A stretch of DNA of 64,000 nt from Planococcus chinensis (GTDB taxonomy: Bacteria > Bacillota > Bacilli > Bacillales_A > Planococcaceae), in assembly GCF_020071995.1 (NCBI RefSeq), contig NZ_JABWTK010000009.1, positions 83,358 through 147,357 on the forward strand, written 5' to 3'. Below are positions 51,263 through 60,987 of the stretch, in pieces (the first letter of the stretch is position 1; the number at the start of each line of letters is the position of its first letter). The translations under genes were made by a program, and so were the position numbers. The notes beneath the pieces are model-generated. The model saw nothing but the letters and a program-made list of their open reading frames with translations. It was not told where the DNA came from and did no database searches.

Positions 51263-53647
51263 TTGGCTTACCAAATTAAAAAAGCAGCAGTGCTTGGTTC
51301 CGGTGTCATGGGTTCAGGAATCGCAGCACATCTTGCAAATATAGGGATTCCGGTGTTACTGCTGGATATCGTCCCACGTGAATTATCGAAAGAAGAAGAG
51401 GCAAAAGGCCTGTCGTTGGAACATCCGCAAGTGAGAAACCGGATTGCATCGACTTCGGTTCAAAAGTTGTTGAAGCAAAAACCGGCTCCGCTGGCTGCTA
51501 AAAAGAACTTGCAGCTGATTACACCAGGAAACCTGGAAGACGATTTGGATAAATTGAAAGACGTCGATTGGATCATCGAAGTGATTGTCGAAAACTTGGA
51601 TGTTAAAAAATCACTTTACGAAAGAATCGACGCAGTCAGAACACCGGGCACAATTATTTCATCCAATACATCCGGCATCAGCATCAACGCAATGGCAGAA
51701 GGCCGTTCGGAAGATTTCGGGAAGCATTTCCTGGGCACGCATTTCTTCAATCCGCCGCGCTATCTGAAGTTATTGGAAGTGATTCCGGCAAACACGACGG
51801 CACCGGAAGTGCTCCAGTTTATGACGGAATTCGGAGAAGATCGTCTTGGCAAAGGCGTGGTTATTGCAAAAGACACGCCTAACTTTATTGCAAACCGCAT
51901 CGGTACCTATGGCTTATTGGTGACATTGCGTGAAATGCAGAATCGCGGCTATTCCATCGGAGAAGTGGATTCGGTGACAGGTCCGTTAATCGGCCGCCCG
52001 AAATCAGCTACATTCCGCACATTGGACGTTGTCGGGCTTGATACGTTCATGCACGTAGCGAAAAACGTTTACGATCAAACTTCAGGCGAAGAACAGAAAG
52101 TGTTTGAAGCGCCTGAATTTATGAAAAAGATGGTGGAAAACGGTTGGATCGGCGCGAAATCAGGACAAGGGTTCTTCTTGAAAAAAGATAAAGACATCCT
52201 GGAACTTGATCCGGAAACAATGGAATACCGCCCAGCCGGAAAATTGAAAACGCCTTCACAGGAAATGGCCAAACAGCAAAAAGGCTTGGCAGCGAAAGTG
52301 AAAACTCTGACTTACGCGAACGACCGCACAGGAGAGCTTCTATGGAGCATCCTTTCACCGACTTTGGTTTACTCCGCACAGCTTACAGGCGAAATCGCTG
52401 ACGACATTGTCGCCATCGACAACGCGATGAAATGGGGCTTCGGCTGGGAACAAGGGCCGTTTGAGACATGGGACGCTATCGGAGTCCAAAAATCCGTTGA
52501 GAAAATGAAAGAAGAAGGCTATGAAATTCCGGCATTCGTTCAAAGCCTGCTGGATAGCGGCAACGAAAGCTTCTATAAAGAAGAAAACGGCGATTTGTAT
52601 TTCTTCAACGGCACAGGCTATGAGCCGATACCGGTCAACGAAAAAGCGATTGACTTGAAACGCTATAAGAAAAAGCATGGTGTTTTGAAGTCGAATTCAG
52701 GCGCCAGCTTGATCGATCTCGGAGACGGCATTTTGCTGTTGGAATTCCATTCGCGTTCGAATGCGATCGGCTTGGATATCATGCAAATGATCAATTATTC
52801 GATCGATGAAGTTGAAAAGAATTACAAAGGGCTTGTCATCGGCAACCAGGCGAAGAACTTCTGCGTTGGTGCGAACCTTGGCATGATTTTGATGGAAGCA
52901 CAGGACGACAACATCTTCGAACTGGATTTCACGATCAAGACCTTTCAGAATGCTTTGATGAAAATCAAATACAGCTCAAAACCGGTAGTGGCGGCGCCAT
53001 TTGGCATGACACTTGGCGGCGGGGCGGAAGTGGCGCTGCATGCAGCACATATCCAGGCTTCCATGGAAACGTATATGGGATTGGTGGAAGCGGGCGTCGG
53101 GTTGATTCCAGGCGGCGGCGGAAACAAAGAGCTTTACATCAAGCATTTGAAAGGCCTGCCGAACGGCGTAACAGTTGATTACCAGAATATCGCGAGCAAC
53201 GTGTTTGAATCGATTGCGATGGCAAAAGTATCGACTTCTGCAGAAGAGGCGCGCGAAAACAACTTCTTGAATTTCACAGATGGCATCAGCGTCAACAGCG
53301 ACCATCTGATTTACGATGCAAAACAGGCAGCACTTGCTTTATACGAAAACGGCTATCAGGCGCCGATTCGCGAAAAAGTGCCGGTTACCGGCGAACCGGG
53401 ATACGCGACGCTCCTTCTCGGAGCGGAAGGCATGCACATCTCAGGTTATATTTCCGAATACGACTTGAAGATTGCCAAAAAACTGGCATTCGTCTTATCC
53501 GGCGGGAAACTGCCATACGGCACGAAAGTAGACGAGCAGTATTTGCTGGATTTGGAGCGCGAGGCATTTTTAAGTTTGGTTGCGAAACCGAAAACACAGC
53601 AACGGATGCAGCATATGCTTGTTAAAGGCAAACCGCTGCGCAACTAA
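51263..53647 (+). CDS. fadN: 3-hydroxyacyl-CoA dehydrogenase / enoyl-CoA hydratase (FadN)
   Basis: A 794-residue bifunctional beta-oxidation enzyme. The NAD-binding GSGVMGSGIA (12-21) starts a 3-hydroxyacyl-CoA dehydrogenase part that includes GTHFFNPPRYLKLLE and NFIANRIG; the C-terminal part is crotonase-like (LEFHSRSNAIGLDIM; APFGMTLGGGAEVALH; VEAGVGLIPGGGGNKE). The start is TTG at 51263 behind GAGGAGGG; the upstream frame to 51227 overlaps the FadR box. First gene of fadN-fadA-fadE, as in B. subtilis yusLKJ. Confidence 0.95.
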   Translation: MAYQIKKAAVLGSGVMGSGIAAHLANIGIPVLLLDIVPRELSKEEEAKGLSLEHPQVRNRIASTSVQKLLKQKPAPLAAKKNLQLITPGNLEDDLDKLKDVDWIIEVIVENLDVKKSLYERIDAVRTPGTIISSNTSGISINAMAEGRSEDFGKHFLGTHFFNPPRYLKLLEVIPANTTAPEVLQFMTEFGEDRLGKGVVIAKDTPNFIANRIGTYGLLVTLREMQNRGYSIGEVDSVTGPLIGRPKSATFRTLDVVGLDTFMHVAKNVYDQTSGEEQKVFEAPEFMKKMVENGWIGAKSGQGFFLKKDKDILELDPETMEYRPAGKLKTPSQEMAKQQKGLAAKVKTLTYANDRTGELLWSILSPTLVYSAQLTGEIADDIVAIDNAMKWGFGWEQGPFETWDAIGVQKSVEKMKEEGYEIPAFVQSLLDSGNESFYKEENGDLYFFNGTGYEPIPVNEKAIDLKRYKKKHGVLKSNSGASLIDLGDGILLLEFHSRSNAIGLDIMQMINYSIDEVEKNYKGLVIGNQAKNFCVGANLGMILMEAQDDNIFELDFTIKTFQNALMKIKYSSKPVVAAPFGMTLGGGAEVALHAAHIQASMETYMGLVEAGVGLIPGGGGNKELYIKHLKGLPNGVTVDYQNIASNVFESIAMAKVSTSAEEARENNFLNFTDGISVNSDHLIYDAKQAALALYENGYQAPIREKVPVTGEPGYATLLLGAEGMHISGYISEYDLKIAKKLAFVLSGGKLPYGTKVDEQYLLDLEREAFLSLVAKPKTQQRMQHMLVKGKPLRN

Positions 53648-53675
53648 CCGAAAGATATTAGAGGAGGAGAAATAG

Positions 53676-54851
53676 ATGCGCGAAGCAGTAATCGTGGCCG
53701 GGGCCAGAACCCCGGTCGGAAAAGCGAAAAAAGGCTCTCTTGCGACTGTGCGCCCGGATGATTTCGGCGCCTTGGTTGTACGTGAAGCATTAAGCCGGGC
53801 AGGCGGATACGACGGTCCGATAGATGATTTGATTATGGGATGTGCCATGCCGGAAGCGGAACAAGGCATGAACATTGCGCGCAACATCGGTGCATTGGCA
53901 GGATTGCCGGAAACCGTTTCGGCCGTGACGGTCAACCGTTTCTGTTCATCAGGCCTTCAGTCGATCGCCTATGCAGCTGAACGGATCATGGTCGGCTCAG
54001 CAGAAGCCATTATTGCAGGCGGCGTTGAATCGATGAGCATGGTGCCGATGATGGGCAATGTCATCCGCCCGAACGCGAAATTGGCAGAAACTGCACCCCA
54101 GTACTACATGAGCATGGGACACACAGCGGAACAAGTCGCCACGCAATACGGCGTCAGCCGGGAAGACCAGGATGCATTTGCTGTCCGCTCCCATGAAAAA
54201 GCAGCTGCAGCGATTGCGGCCGGCAAATTCGATGAAGAAATCGTACCGGTCGAAGTGACCCAGCGCTTCGTTGATGACAACAACAAATACCAGGAAAAAA
54301 CTTTCACGTTCGGTATGGACGAAGGCGTACGCCACGGCACCAGCATTCAAACCTTGAACAAACTCCGCGCAGCTTTCTCAGCACGCGGAACCGTAACAGC
54401 TGGAAACTCTTCGCAGACATCTGACGGGGCTGCTGCACTGCTTGTTATGGACCGTGAAAAAGCGGAATCGCTGGGCTTGACGCCGATTGCGAAATTCCGT
54501 TCATTCGCTACAGGCGGCGTACCGCCGGAAGTCATGGGCATCGGACCGATTGTCGCCATTCCGAAAGCATTGAAACTGGCTGGCCTGACGATCGACGACA
54601 TCGATGTATGGGAACTGAACGAAGCCTTTGCTTCCCAGTCATTAGGCGTTATCCACCACTTGAATATCGATATCGACAAAGTGAACTTCAACGGCGGCGC
54701 CATCGCACTTGGCCATCCGCTTGGAGCGACAGGCTCGATCCTGACGCTTAAAATGATGAGCGAATTGAAGCGCCAAGGAAAACAATTCGGGGTCGTCACG
54801 ATGTGCATCGGCGGCGGAATGGGCGCAGCTGGCGTATTTGAAATGCTGTAA
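53676..54851 (+). CDS. fadA: Acetyl-CoA acyltransferase (3-ketoacyl-CoA thiolase)
   Basis: A 391-residue thiolase. Acyl-accepting Cys90 is in NRFCSSGLQ, His in ALGHPLGATGS and the second cysteine in MCIGGGMG. It cleaves 3-ketoacyl-CoA in the last step of beta-oxidation. GAGGAGG precedes the ATG, 28 bases after fadN. Confidence 0.96.
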   Translation: MREAVIVAGARTPVGKAKKGSLATVRPDDFGALVVREALSRAGGYDGPIDDLIMGCAMPEAEQGMNIARNIGALAGLPETVSAVTVNRFCSSGLQSIAYAAERIMVGSAEAIIAGGVESMSMVPMMGNVIRPNAKLAETAPQYYMSMGHTAEQVATQYGVSREDQDAFAVRSHEKAAAAIAAGKFDEEIVPVEVTQRFVDDNNKYQEKTFTFGMDEGVRHGTSIQTLNKLRAAFSARGTVTAGNSSQTSDGAAALLVMDREKAESLGLTPIAKFRSFATGGVPPEVMGIGPIVAIPKALKLAGLTIDDIDVWELNEAFASQSLGVIHHLNIDIDKVNFNGGAIALGHPLGATGSILTLKMMSELKRQGKQFGVVTMCIGGGMGAAGVFEML

Positions 54852-54884
54852 GTTTAAGAAGTGATTTTCTTTTAATATACCGCT

Positions 54885-54964
54885 TCGGCCGCTTGGAGCA
54901 GGGCTTTCGGAAGCTTAAGCCATTGTCTTGCCCGTGGCAAGCGTAGCTGTTTTACAGAATATCG
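54885..54964. repeat. Degenerate remnant of the composite repeat
   Basis: Between fadA and fadE. The right part (54931-54964) matches the right end of copy C (ending near 57200) at 28 of 34 positions, including GGCAAGCG and GAATATCG. The rest (GCTTGGAGCAGGGCTTTCGG) is only loosely similar to the family. Confidence 0.6.
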
Positions 54965-55020
54965 ATTAATAAATTCATGCATTTCAAGATAACCTAACTA
55001 TAAAACAGGAGGAATACAAA

Positions 55021-56802
55021 ATGGCAGAATCGAAGACGTTAATCAAAGGCGGCAGTTTCTTAATTGAAGACGCAGATTTATCCCGCGTGTTTACACCGGA
55101 AGATTTTACAGAAGAGCATAAAATGATCGCGAAAACGACAGAGGACTACGTGAACACAGAAGTGCTTCCAGTCGTTGAAAATCTTGAAAACCACGAGTTC
55201 GACCATTCGGTTCGTTTATTGAAAACGGCAGGAGAGCTTGGTTTGCTTGGAGCCGATGTGCCGGAACAATACGGCGGCCTTGGCCTGGATAAAATCGCTT
55301 CTGCTTTGATTGCTGAAAAAATGTCCAAAGCAGGCGGATTCGGCATTACCCACGGCGCTCATGTCGGAATCGGTTCTTTGCCGATCGTGTTGTTCGGAAA
55401 CGAAGAACAAAAACAGAAATACTTGCCGCGCCTAGCATCAGGCGAATTGATTGCAGCGTATGCATTGACTGAGCCAAGCTCAGGATCTGATGCACTGGGT
55501 GCGAAAACAGTTGCGAAGCTGAACGAAGCGGGCACACACTATGTATTGAACGGGGAAAAACAATGGATTACAAACGCTGGATTTGCGGATGTCTTTATTG
55601 TGTACGCAAAAATTGACGGCGAAAAATTCTCAGCGTTTATCGTAGAACGCGCATATGAAGGCGTTTCTGTCGGACCGGAAGAAAAGAAAATGGGCATCAA
55701 ATCTTCTTCAACCCGCACATTGATTTTGCAGGATGCAGAAGTGCCTGTTGAAAACTTGCTTGGAGAAGCAGGCCGCGGCCATGTCATCGCGTTCAACATC
55801 TTGAATATCGGGCGCTACAAATTGGGAGTAGGTACAATCGGCGGCGCTAAACAGGCGATGGCGATTACGATTCCTTACACAAACCAGCGCCAGCAGTTTA
55901 AAACACCGATTTCTTCATTCAACTTAACGCGTGAGAAATTGGCAACGATGGCTTCTCAATTATATGCACTTGAAAGCTCTGTTTACCGTACGGTTGGCTT
56001 GTTCGAAGACCGCATGAGCGGCTTTACAGAGGAAGAGCATGCCAACGGCAAATTAGTGGCAGATTCTATTGCTGAGTTTGCAGTGGAATGTTCAATGAAT
56101 AAATTCTTCGGTACAGAAACTTTGGATTATATCGTAGACGAAGGCGTTCAGTTGCACGGCGGATACGGCTTCATGCAGGAATATGAAATTGAGCGCGCTT
56201 ACCGCGATTCCCGCATCAACCGGATCTTTGAAGGCACAAACGAAATCAACCGTCTGCTGGTGCCGGGCACTTTGCTTCGCAAAGCGATGAAAGGCGAGCT
56301 TCCGTTATTGCAGCACGCACAGAAATTGCAGGAAGAGCTGTTGATGATGATGCCGGAAGAAATCGGTACGGAAGCATTGGCTCAAGAGAAATACTTGGTG
56401 AAAAATGCGAAGAAAATTGCCTTGTTGGCAGCTGGGCTTGCAGCTCAGACATACGGAGCGAAAATTGAACAGGAACAGGAAGTGCTTGTCAATATTGCGG
56501 ATATCGTAAGCAATGTGTTTGCGATGGAATCTGCAGTGCTTCGTACAGAAAAAGCGATTGCCGCATCCGGTGAAGAAAAAGCCCAGCAAAAATTGCTGTA
56601 CACGCAAATTTACTGCCAGGAAGCTTTCGATAAAATTGAAAAAGATGCAAAAGAAACCTTGCTTGCTGCTGTTGAAGGCGACAACCAGCGTATGATGCTT
56701 TCTGCACTTCGCAAATTGACGCGCTCTACGCCATACAACGTCATCGCGAAAAAGCGCGAAGCAGCTGTCAAATTAGTAGAAGTTGAAAAATACATCGTAT
56801 AA
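55021..56802 (+). CDS. fadE: Acyl-CoA dehydrogenase
   Basis: A 593-residue flavoenzyme catalysing the first oxidation of acyl-CoA. The core shows AYALTEPSSGSDA, NGEKQWITNAGFAD, and the FAD/substrate region GGYGFMQEYEIERAYRDSRI and FEGTNEINR. A C-terminal extension of about 180 residues beyond the usual 400-residue fold is typical of FadE/YusJ. AGGAGG precedes the ATG. Last gene of the fad operon. Confidence 0.95.
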   Translation: MAESKTLIKGGSFLIEDADLSRVFTPEDFTEEHKMIAKTTEDYVNTEVLPVVENLENHEFDHSVRLLKTAGELGLLGADVPEQYGGLGLDKIASALIAEKMSKAGGFGITHGAHVGIGSLPIVLFGNEEQKQKYLPRLASGELIAAYALTEPSSGSDALGAKTVAKLNEAGTHYVLNGEKQWITNAGFADVFIVYAKIDGEKFSAFIVERAYEGVSVGPEEKKMGIKSSSTRTLILQDAEVPVENLLGEAGRGHVIAFNILNIGRYKLGVGTIGGAKQAMAITIPYTNQRQQFKTPISSFNLTREKLATMASQLYALESSVYRTVGLFEDRMSGFTEEEHANGKLVADSIAEFAVECSMNKFFGTETLDYIVDEGVQLHGGYGFMQEYEIERAYRDSRINRIFEGTNEINRLLVPGTLLRKAMKGELPLLQHAQKLQEELLMMMPEEIGTEALAQEKYLVKNAKKIALLAAGLAAQTYGAKIEQEQEVLVNIADIVSNVFAMESAVLRTEKAIAASGEEKAQQKLLYTQIYCQEAFDKIEKDAKETLLAAVEGDNQRMMLSALRKLTRSTPYNVIAKKREAAVKLVEVEKYIV

Positions 56803-56812
56803 TGCTTCTTTT

Positions 56813-56841
56813 AAAAACGCAGCCTTTGGGCTGCGTTTTTT
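56813..56841 (+). terminator. Terminator after fadE
   Basis: AAAACGCAGCC pairs with GGCTGCGTTTT around a short loop, followed by TT. An almost identical hairpin lies at 57246. Confidence 0.85.
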
Positions 56842-57245
56842 CTGGCTGTTGAGAAACATTCCATTCTCTAAGCCATTTCGCTCCAAGTGGACGCTTTCCG
56901 CGGGTACGGCTTCAGCCGCTTCCTTCGCGTTGCTCAGTCTAGGGTCTTCAGCTCGTGCTGGTCCCGCTGGAGTCGCCACTTTCCGCTACATTCGACTCAC
57001 TCTTTCAATAAAGAATTGTTTTTATTGAAAAGAGTGGATGAGTATACATGTTTTTTATTCACAGTTCACTATCGATATGGAGCAAACCAGCGGAGACGCC
57101 TGCGGGAAAGCGAGACAGCCGAGACCCCGCAAGGTGCGCAAGCACCTGAGGAGGCTTGGCGGATCGCCCGCGGCAAGCGCAGCTGGATTGCGGAATATCG
57201 GAGATATTCAAAAAAATTTTTTCTATATCTTTCTCAACAAGCTGT
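56842..57245. repeat. Composite GC-rich intergenic repeat, copy C
   Basis: About 400 bases between fadE and yusI. Left block (about 56876-56990) and right block (about 57074-57200) match copy B blocks in reverse complement, with an unrelated AT-rich core between. The outer ends GGCTGTTGAGAAA (56844 region) and TTTCTCAACAAGC (57228 region) are inverted repeats, and nearly identical terminators flank the whole. Open frames of up to 174 residues cross it; conserved peptide words fall in different frames in different copies, arguing against coding. Confidence 0.75.
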
Positions 57246-57275
57246 AAAAACGCAGCCTCCGGGCTGCGTTTTTTT
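57246..57275 (+). terminator. Terminator-like hairpin at the right end of repeat copy C
   Basis: AAAACGCAGCC pairs with GGCTGCGTTTT around TCCG, followed by TTT. Confidence 0.8.
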
Positions 57276-57328
57276 GCATCGACCAGCAAGGGCAACTTTG
57301 GTAAGCTTGGTTAAAAGGAGGTTTTACC

Positions 57329-57682
57329 ATGATTACATATTACGCTTACCCAAAATGCACGACTTGCCGCAAAGCAAAAAAATGGCTGGATCAAAACGGC
57401 ATCGCTTATAATGAAATAAATATTGCCGACGCACCGCCATCCCAGGATCAACTCCGTGAAATCTATACCAAAAGCGGAATCGAATTGAAGAAGTTTTTCA
57501 ATACAAGCGGCTTGAAGTACCGGGCACTTGGGTTGAAGGATAAACTGAAAGACATGCCGGAAGAAGAACAGTTGGCATTGCTGGCATCAGACGGCATGTT
57601 GATCAAACGGCCGCTTGCTTGGAACGGCGAACAAGCGACATTGGGATTCAAAGAAGAAGAGTTTGAAAATACCTGGAAATGA
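57329..57682 (+). CDS. yusI: ArsC/Spx family protein, YusI-like
   Basis: A 117-residue thioredoxin-fold protein of the ArsC/Spx/MgsR group, beginning ITYYAYPKCTTCRKAKKWL with the redox pair Cys11-Cys14, and carrying IKRPLAWNG, the family's conserved RP motif. It lacks signs of arsenate reductase-specific cysteines elsewhere. Position between fadE and gcvH is that of B. subtilis yusI; its function is unknown. AAGGAGG precedes the ATG. Confidence 0.88.
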   Translation: MITYYAYPKCTTCRKAKKWLDQNGIAYNEINIADAPPSQDQLREIYTKSGIELKKFFNTSGLKYRALGLKDKLKDMPEEEQLALLASDGMLIKRPLAWNGEQATLGFKEEEFENTWK

Positions 57683-57760
57683 AAGCAGTGAAATCTTGTG
57701 TTTCCCAGGGCTTTATGTCAAACTGAAATTGAGTACACTACATAATTTGGAGGGTTTTCG

Positions 57761-58141
57761 ATGAGCACACCACAAGAACTTCGTTATTCTAAAGAGCATG
57801 AATGGGTTAAAGTTGAAGGCGGCACAGCCCGCATTGGAATTACGCATTTTGCACAAGCAGAACTTGGCGACATCGTTTTCGTAGAATTGCCGCAAGTTGG
57901 CGACGAACTGAAAAAAGACGAGCCGTTTGGCAGCGTTGAATCAGTTAAAACTGTATCGGAGCTATATGCGCCGATCAGCGGACGTGTAGTTGAAGTGAAC
58001 AGTGAATTAGAAGACAGCCCGGAATTTGTCAACGAATCTCCGTATGAAAATGCGTGGATGGTGGTAATCGAATCTCCAAACGAAGAAGAAATCAGCGAGT
58101 TGATGACTGCTGACCAATACAAAGAAATGACGAACGAGTAA
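57761..58141 (+). CDS. gcvH: Glycine cleavage system H protein
   Basis: A 126-residue lipoyl carrier. The lipoylated Lys63 is in [14 protein letters not shown]. In Bacillus it carries methylamine in glycine cleavage and is also the relay for lipoic acid to other complexes. The other gcv genes are not in this window, so the lipoyl-relay role may matter most for its independent expression. GGAGGG precedes the ATG. No glycine riboswitch is visible in the 78 bases upstream. Confidence 0.96.
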   Translation: MSTPQELRYSKEHEWVKVEGGTARIGITHFAQAELGDIVFVELPQVGDELKKDEPFGSVESVKTVSELYAPISGRVVEVNSELEDSPEFVNESPYENAWMVVIESPNEEEISELMTADQYKEMTNE

Positions 58142-58147
58142 TACTTG

Positions 58148-58176
58148 AAAAGCGCCTATTACTTGGCGCTTTTTTT
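58148..58176 (+). terminator. Terminator after gcvH
   Basis: AAAAGCGCC pairs with GGCGCTTTT around TATTACTT, followed by T4-5. Confidence 0.88.
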
Positions 58177-58274
58177 GATAGCCGAAAGGCATATAGACAG
58201 CAGGTTCCAGTTGCTTTCTTCTAAAGCAGCAATCGATCTTATTCTTTCATCTTATATCAGCGAGGTGTGGACTT

Positions 58275-58613
58275 ATGGACAAAGTGATTGTAGTCGAAGG
58301 GCTTAGCGACAAGACCCGGATTGCGCCGCTTATTGCAGAACCCGTGACGATTCTCTGCACAAATGGTACAGTAAGTGCATCAAGGCTTGAAGAATTGCTG
58401 CTGCCTTACGAAGATCTGGATATCATCGTATTGGTGGATGCAGACAAATCAGGTGAACAGCTAAGGAAGCTCGTGAAGCGCGAATTTCCTGAAGCCCGGC
58501 ACTTCTATATAAATCGCAGCTACAAGGAAGTGGCGACAACGCCGATCCGGATTCTGCTGGATGTACTGATCTCCGCAAACGTTCAAGTCAATAAGCTATT
58601 AACCGAGGGATGA
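58275..58613 (+). CDS. yusF: Toprim domain protein, YusF-like
   Basis: A 112-residue stand-alone Toprim domain: KVIVVEGLSDK (metal-binding Glu) and VLVDADKSGEQLRK (DxD) are present. Small Toprim proteins resemble primase or RNase M5 cores; this one lacks the RNase M5 C-terminal region. Function unknown; the place before a thioredoxin gene and metN is as in B. subtilis yus genes. GCGAGGTG precedes the ATG. Confidence 0.85.
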   Translation: MDKVIVVEGLSDKTRIAPLIAEPVTILCTNGTVSASRLEELLLPYEDLDIIVLVDADKSGEQLRKLVKREFPEARHFYINRSYKEVATTPIRILLDVLISANVQVNKLLTEG

Positions 58614-58618
58614 ACGAG

Positions 58619-58924
58619 ATGAAAGAATGGACACATAAAGAATGGCTAAAAGAAAAAAACAAGAACGCAGCCGCCGCCTATTATTTATATACGCCGATGT
58701 GCGGAACATGCCAGGTGGCTTCGAAAATGATGGATGTTGTGAAAGAACTTCTTCCTGACTTGCCGATGGGAAAAGCGAACTTGAATTATGTGCAGGAAAT
58801 TGCTGAACTGTATCAAGTGGAAAGCGTACCTTGTTTGCTCATTACAGAAAACGGCCAGCTGAAAGAAAAGATTTACGCGTTCCAATCCGTACCTTACATC
58901 TACGGCAAACTGAAATCTGTGTAA
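58619..58924 (+). CDS. yusE: Thioredoxin-like protein, YusE-like
   Basis: A 101-residue thioredoxin-fold protein with MCGTC as the redox site (CGTC instead of CGPC) and cis-proline in VESVPCLLI; the residue after that proline is a third cysteine. The ATG at 58619 was chosen since GAGGG is 9 bases upstream, whereas the ATG at 58610 abuts it. The gene starts six bases after yusF stops, in the same transcript. Confidence 0.85.
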   Translation: MKEWTHKEWLKEKNKNAAAAYYLYTPMCGTCQVASKMMDVVKELLPDLPMGKANLNYVQEIAELYQVESVPCLLITENGQLKEKIYAFQSVPYIYGKLKSV

Positions 58925-59021
58925 ATGAACAAAAGAAGGGGCAAATTGCAGGCCGATTCACGGAAGTTTGAACTGATTTGACTACATGAAGCAGTTAATT
59001 GTTTTTAATTCAACATAATTA

Positions 59022-59050
59022 TTGACGAAAAATGTCGAGCATGGTAAATT
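59022..59050 (+). promoter_or_regulatory. Promoter of the metNPQ S-box transcript
   Basis: TTGACG (59022-59027), 17-base spacer, TAAATT (59045-59050). Confidence 0.55.
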
Positions 59051-59080
59051 GAATTTCTGAATTACAATTTTATATCGTAA

Positions 59081-59185
59081 CTCTTATTTAGAGTGGTGGA
59101 GGGAAGTGCCCTATGAAGCCCGGCAACCGTCATGAAAATGAAATGGTGCCAAATCACACAAAGCGGAAGCTTTGGGAGATGAGAG
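59081..59185 (+). ncRNA. SAM-I riboswitch (S-box) aptamer
   Basis: The S-box consensus is clear: CTCTTATTTAGAG, GGTGGAGGGA, GCCCTATGAAGCCCGGCAAC and ATGGTGCCAA, closed by P1 pairing of CTCTTAT (59081) with ATGAGAG (59179). SAM binding should favour the downstream terminator and switch metNPQ off. Confidence 0.95.
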
Positions 59186-59210
59186 AGCGGTTTTCGTGTT
59201 TTCACGGTCA

Positions 59211-59247
59211 CCCTTCTGCTCAGTTCTGCGCAGAAGGGTTTTTATTT
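59211..59247 (+). terminator. S-box expression-platform terminator
   Basis: CCCTTCTGC (59211-59219) pairs with GCAGAAGGG (59230-59238), followed by TTTTTATTTT. Confidence 0.92.
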
Positions 59248-59267
59248 TGGAGTAGGAGTTGTAAAGG

Positions 59268-60287
59268 ATGATTGAATTAAAAGAACTGTCGAAAGTATTC
59301 GATACAGGCAAGGGATCTTTGAAAGCTGTCGACAATGTAAACCTGTCTATTTCATCCGGTGAGATTTTCGGCATTATCGGTTATAGCGGCGCAGGCAAAA
59401 GTACATTGATCCGCCTGTTGAACGGTCTTGAAAAACCGACTTTCGGTTCGGTCACGATCAGCGGCCAGAACATATCGGCGAGCAAAGGCCAGGACTTAAG
59501 AAAAGCGCGCCAGAAAGTCAGCATGATTTTCCAGCATTTCAACCTTTTGTGGTCGCGTACGGTAAAAGAAAATATTGAATTCCCGCTCGAAATCGCAGGC
59601 GTGCCAAAAAGCAAACGGGATGCCCGTGTGCTGGAACTGGTCGAGCTTGTCGGCCTTGCAGGAAGAGAAAATGCTTACCCATCGCAGCTGTCAGGCGGCC
59701 AGAAGCAGCGGGTCGGCATTGCCCGGGCCTTGGCAAACAATCCGGAAGTGCTGCTTTGCGATGAAGCCACTTCGGCACTGGATCCGCAAACAACAGATTC
59801 CATCTTGGAACTGCTGGTGGATATTAACAAGCGTCTCGGCTTAACCATTGTGCTGATTACGCACGAAATGCACGTCATCCGTAAAATCTGCCATCGCGTA
59901 GCGGTAATGGAAGGCGGGCGCGTCGTGGAGCTTGGAGATGTCCTGACGGTCTTCCAGGCACCTCAGCAGGAAATTACAAAACGCTTTGTCGCGCAAGTGA
60001 CCGACACCGAAGATTCAAATGAAACCATCAAACATCTGCGTGAGCTTTATCCGACAGGTGAATTGGTCAAACTGGTATTCGTCGGCGACCAGACCGAGCA
60101 GCCAATCTTAACAAAATTGATCCGCAAGTATCCGGTCGATATTAATATTGTGCACGGGAATATCTCCCATACACAACGGGGAGCATATGGAACATTGATT
60201 ATCCAGATAAAAGGCACGCAGCCTGAAATTGCGCAAGCTCTTGCTTTCTTGAATGACGAAAGCATCCAGACGGAGGTGATGGCATGA
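59268..60287 (+). CDS. metN: Methionine ABC transporter ATP-binding protein
   Basis: A 339-residue ATPase. Walker [10 protein letters not shown] (38-46), signature [10 protein letters not shown], Walker [13 protein letters not shown], and the C-terminal NIL domain (about 255-339, [19 protein letters not shown]) that senses methionine. First gene of metNPQ, under the S-box. AGGAGT and AAAGG precede the ATG. It overlaps metP by four bases. Confidence 0.96.
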   Translation: MIELKELSKVFDTGKGSLKAVDNVNLSISSGEIFGIIGYSGAGKSTLIRLLNGLEKPTFGSVTISGQNISASKGQDLRKARQKVSMIFQHFNLLWSRTVKENIEFPLEIAGVPKSKRDARVLELVELVGLAGRENAYPSQLSGGQKQRVGIARALANNPEVLLCDEATSALDPQTTDSILELLVDINKRLGLTIVLITHEMHVIRKICHRVAVMEGGRVVELGDVLTVFQAPQQEITKRFVAQVTDTEDSNETIKHLRELYPTGELVKLVFVGDQTEQPILTKLIRKYPVDINIVHGNISHTQRGAYGTLIIQIKGTQPEIAQALAFLNDESIQTEVMA

Positions 60288-60952
60288 TGGAGTCATTATT
60301 TCCAAACGTCGATTGGGACAATATGTGGGAAGCAACCCTTGAAACACTTTACATGACGGCCATGTCGACATTCTTTACGTTTGTCATCGGCCTTGTGCTT
60401 GGCATCATCCTATTTTTGACGGCACCTAAGCAATTATGGGCCAACAGCATTGTCAATTGGCTGACTGGTGCATTCGTTAACATTTTCCGTTCGATTCCAT
60501 TTATCATTTTGATCATTTTATTAATTCCTTTTACAAAGTTCATGATCGGAACGATTCGCGGACCAAACGCAGCGCTGCCGGCATTGATTATTGGGGCCGC
60601 ACCGTTTTATGCCCGCATGGTATTAATTGCGTTGAAGGAAATTGATAAAGGCGTCATTGAAGCCGCGCGTTCCATGGGAGCGACCACGTGGACCATTATC
60701 CGAAAAGTACTGCTGCCGGAATCCAAACCGGCTTTGATTTCCGGAATCACTGTAACGGCAATCGCCTTGGTCGGCTATACAGCTATGGCTGGCATCATCG
60801 GAGCAGGCGGCTTGGGTACGCTGGCGTTCCTCGATGGCTTCCAGAGAAGCCGGGAAGATGTAACGCTGATGGCAACGATTTTGATTTTGATTATTGTCTT
60901 CGCGATTCAGTTTATCGGTGACCGGCTGACAATGAAATCAGATAAACGATAA
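60284..60952 (+). CDS. metP: Methionine ABC transporter permease
   Basis: A 222-residue inner-membrane permease with five or so hydrophobic segments and the EAA loop [21 protein letters not shown] that contacts MetN. GGAGGTGA inside metN precedes the ATG. The MetI/MetP family is unambiguous; methionine specificity comes from the NIL-containing ATPase and the S-box. Confidence 0.95.
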   Translation: MMESLFPNVDWDNMWEATLETLYMTAMSTFFTFVIGLVLGIILFLTAPKQLWANSIVNWLTGAFVNIFRSIPFIILIILLIPFTKFMIGTIRGPNAALPALIIGAAPFYARMVLIALKEIDKGVIEAARSMGATTWTIIRKVLLPESKPALISGITVTAIALVGYTAMAGIIGAGGLGTLAFLDGFQRSREDVTLMATILILIIVFAIQFIGDRLTMKSDKR

Positions 60953-60987
60953 CATCTAATGCAAAAACATAAAAAGGGGATAGAGAC

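Noticed and set aside
56887..57411. 174-codon plus-strand frame across repeat copy C into yusI
   Set aside because: It crosses a terminator, overlaps the yusI gene in another frame and lacks a ribosome site.
57683..57760. Glycine riboswitch upstream of gcvH
   Set aside because: The 78-base gap is too short and shows none of the aptamer's conserved sequence.
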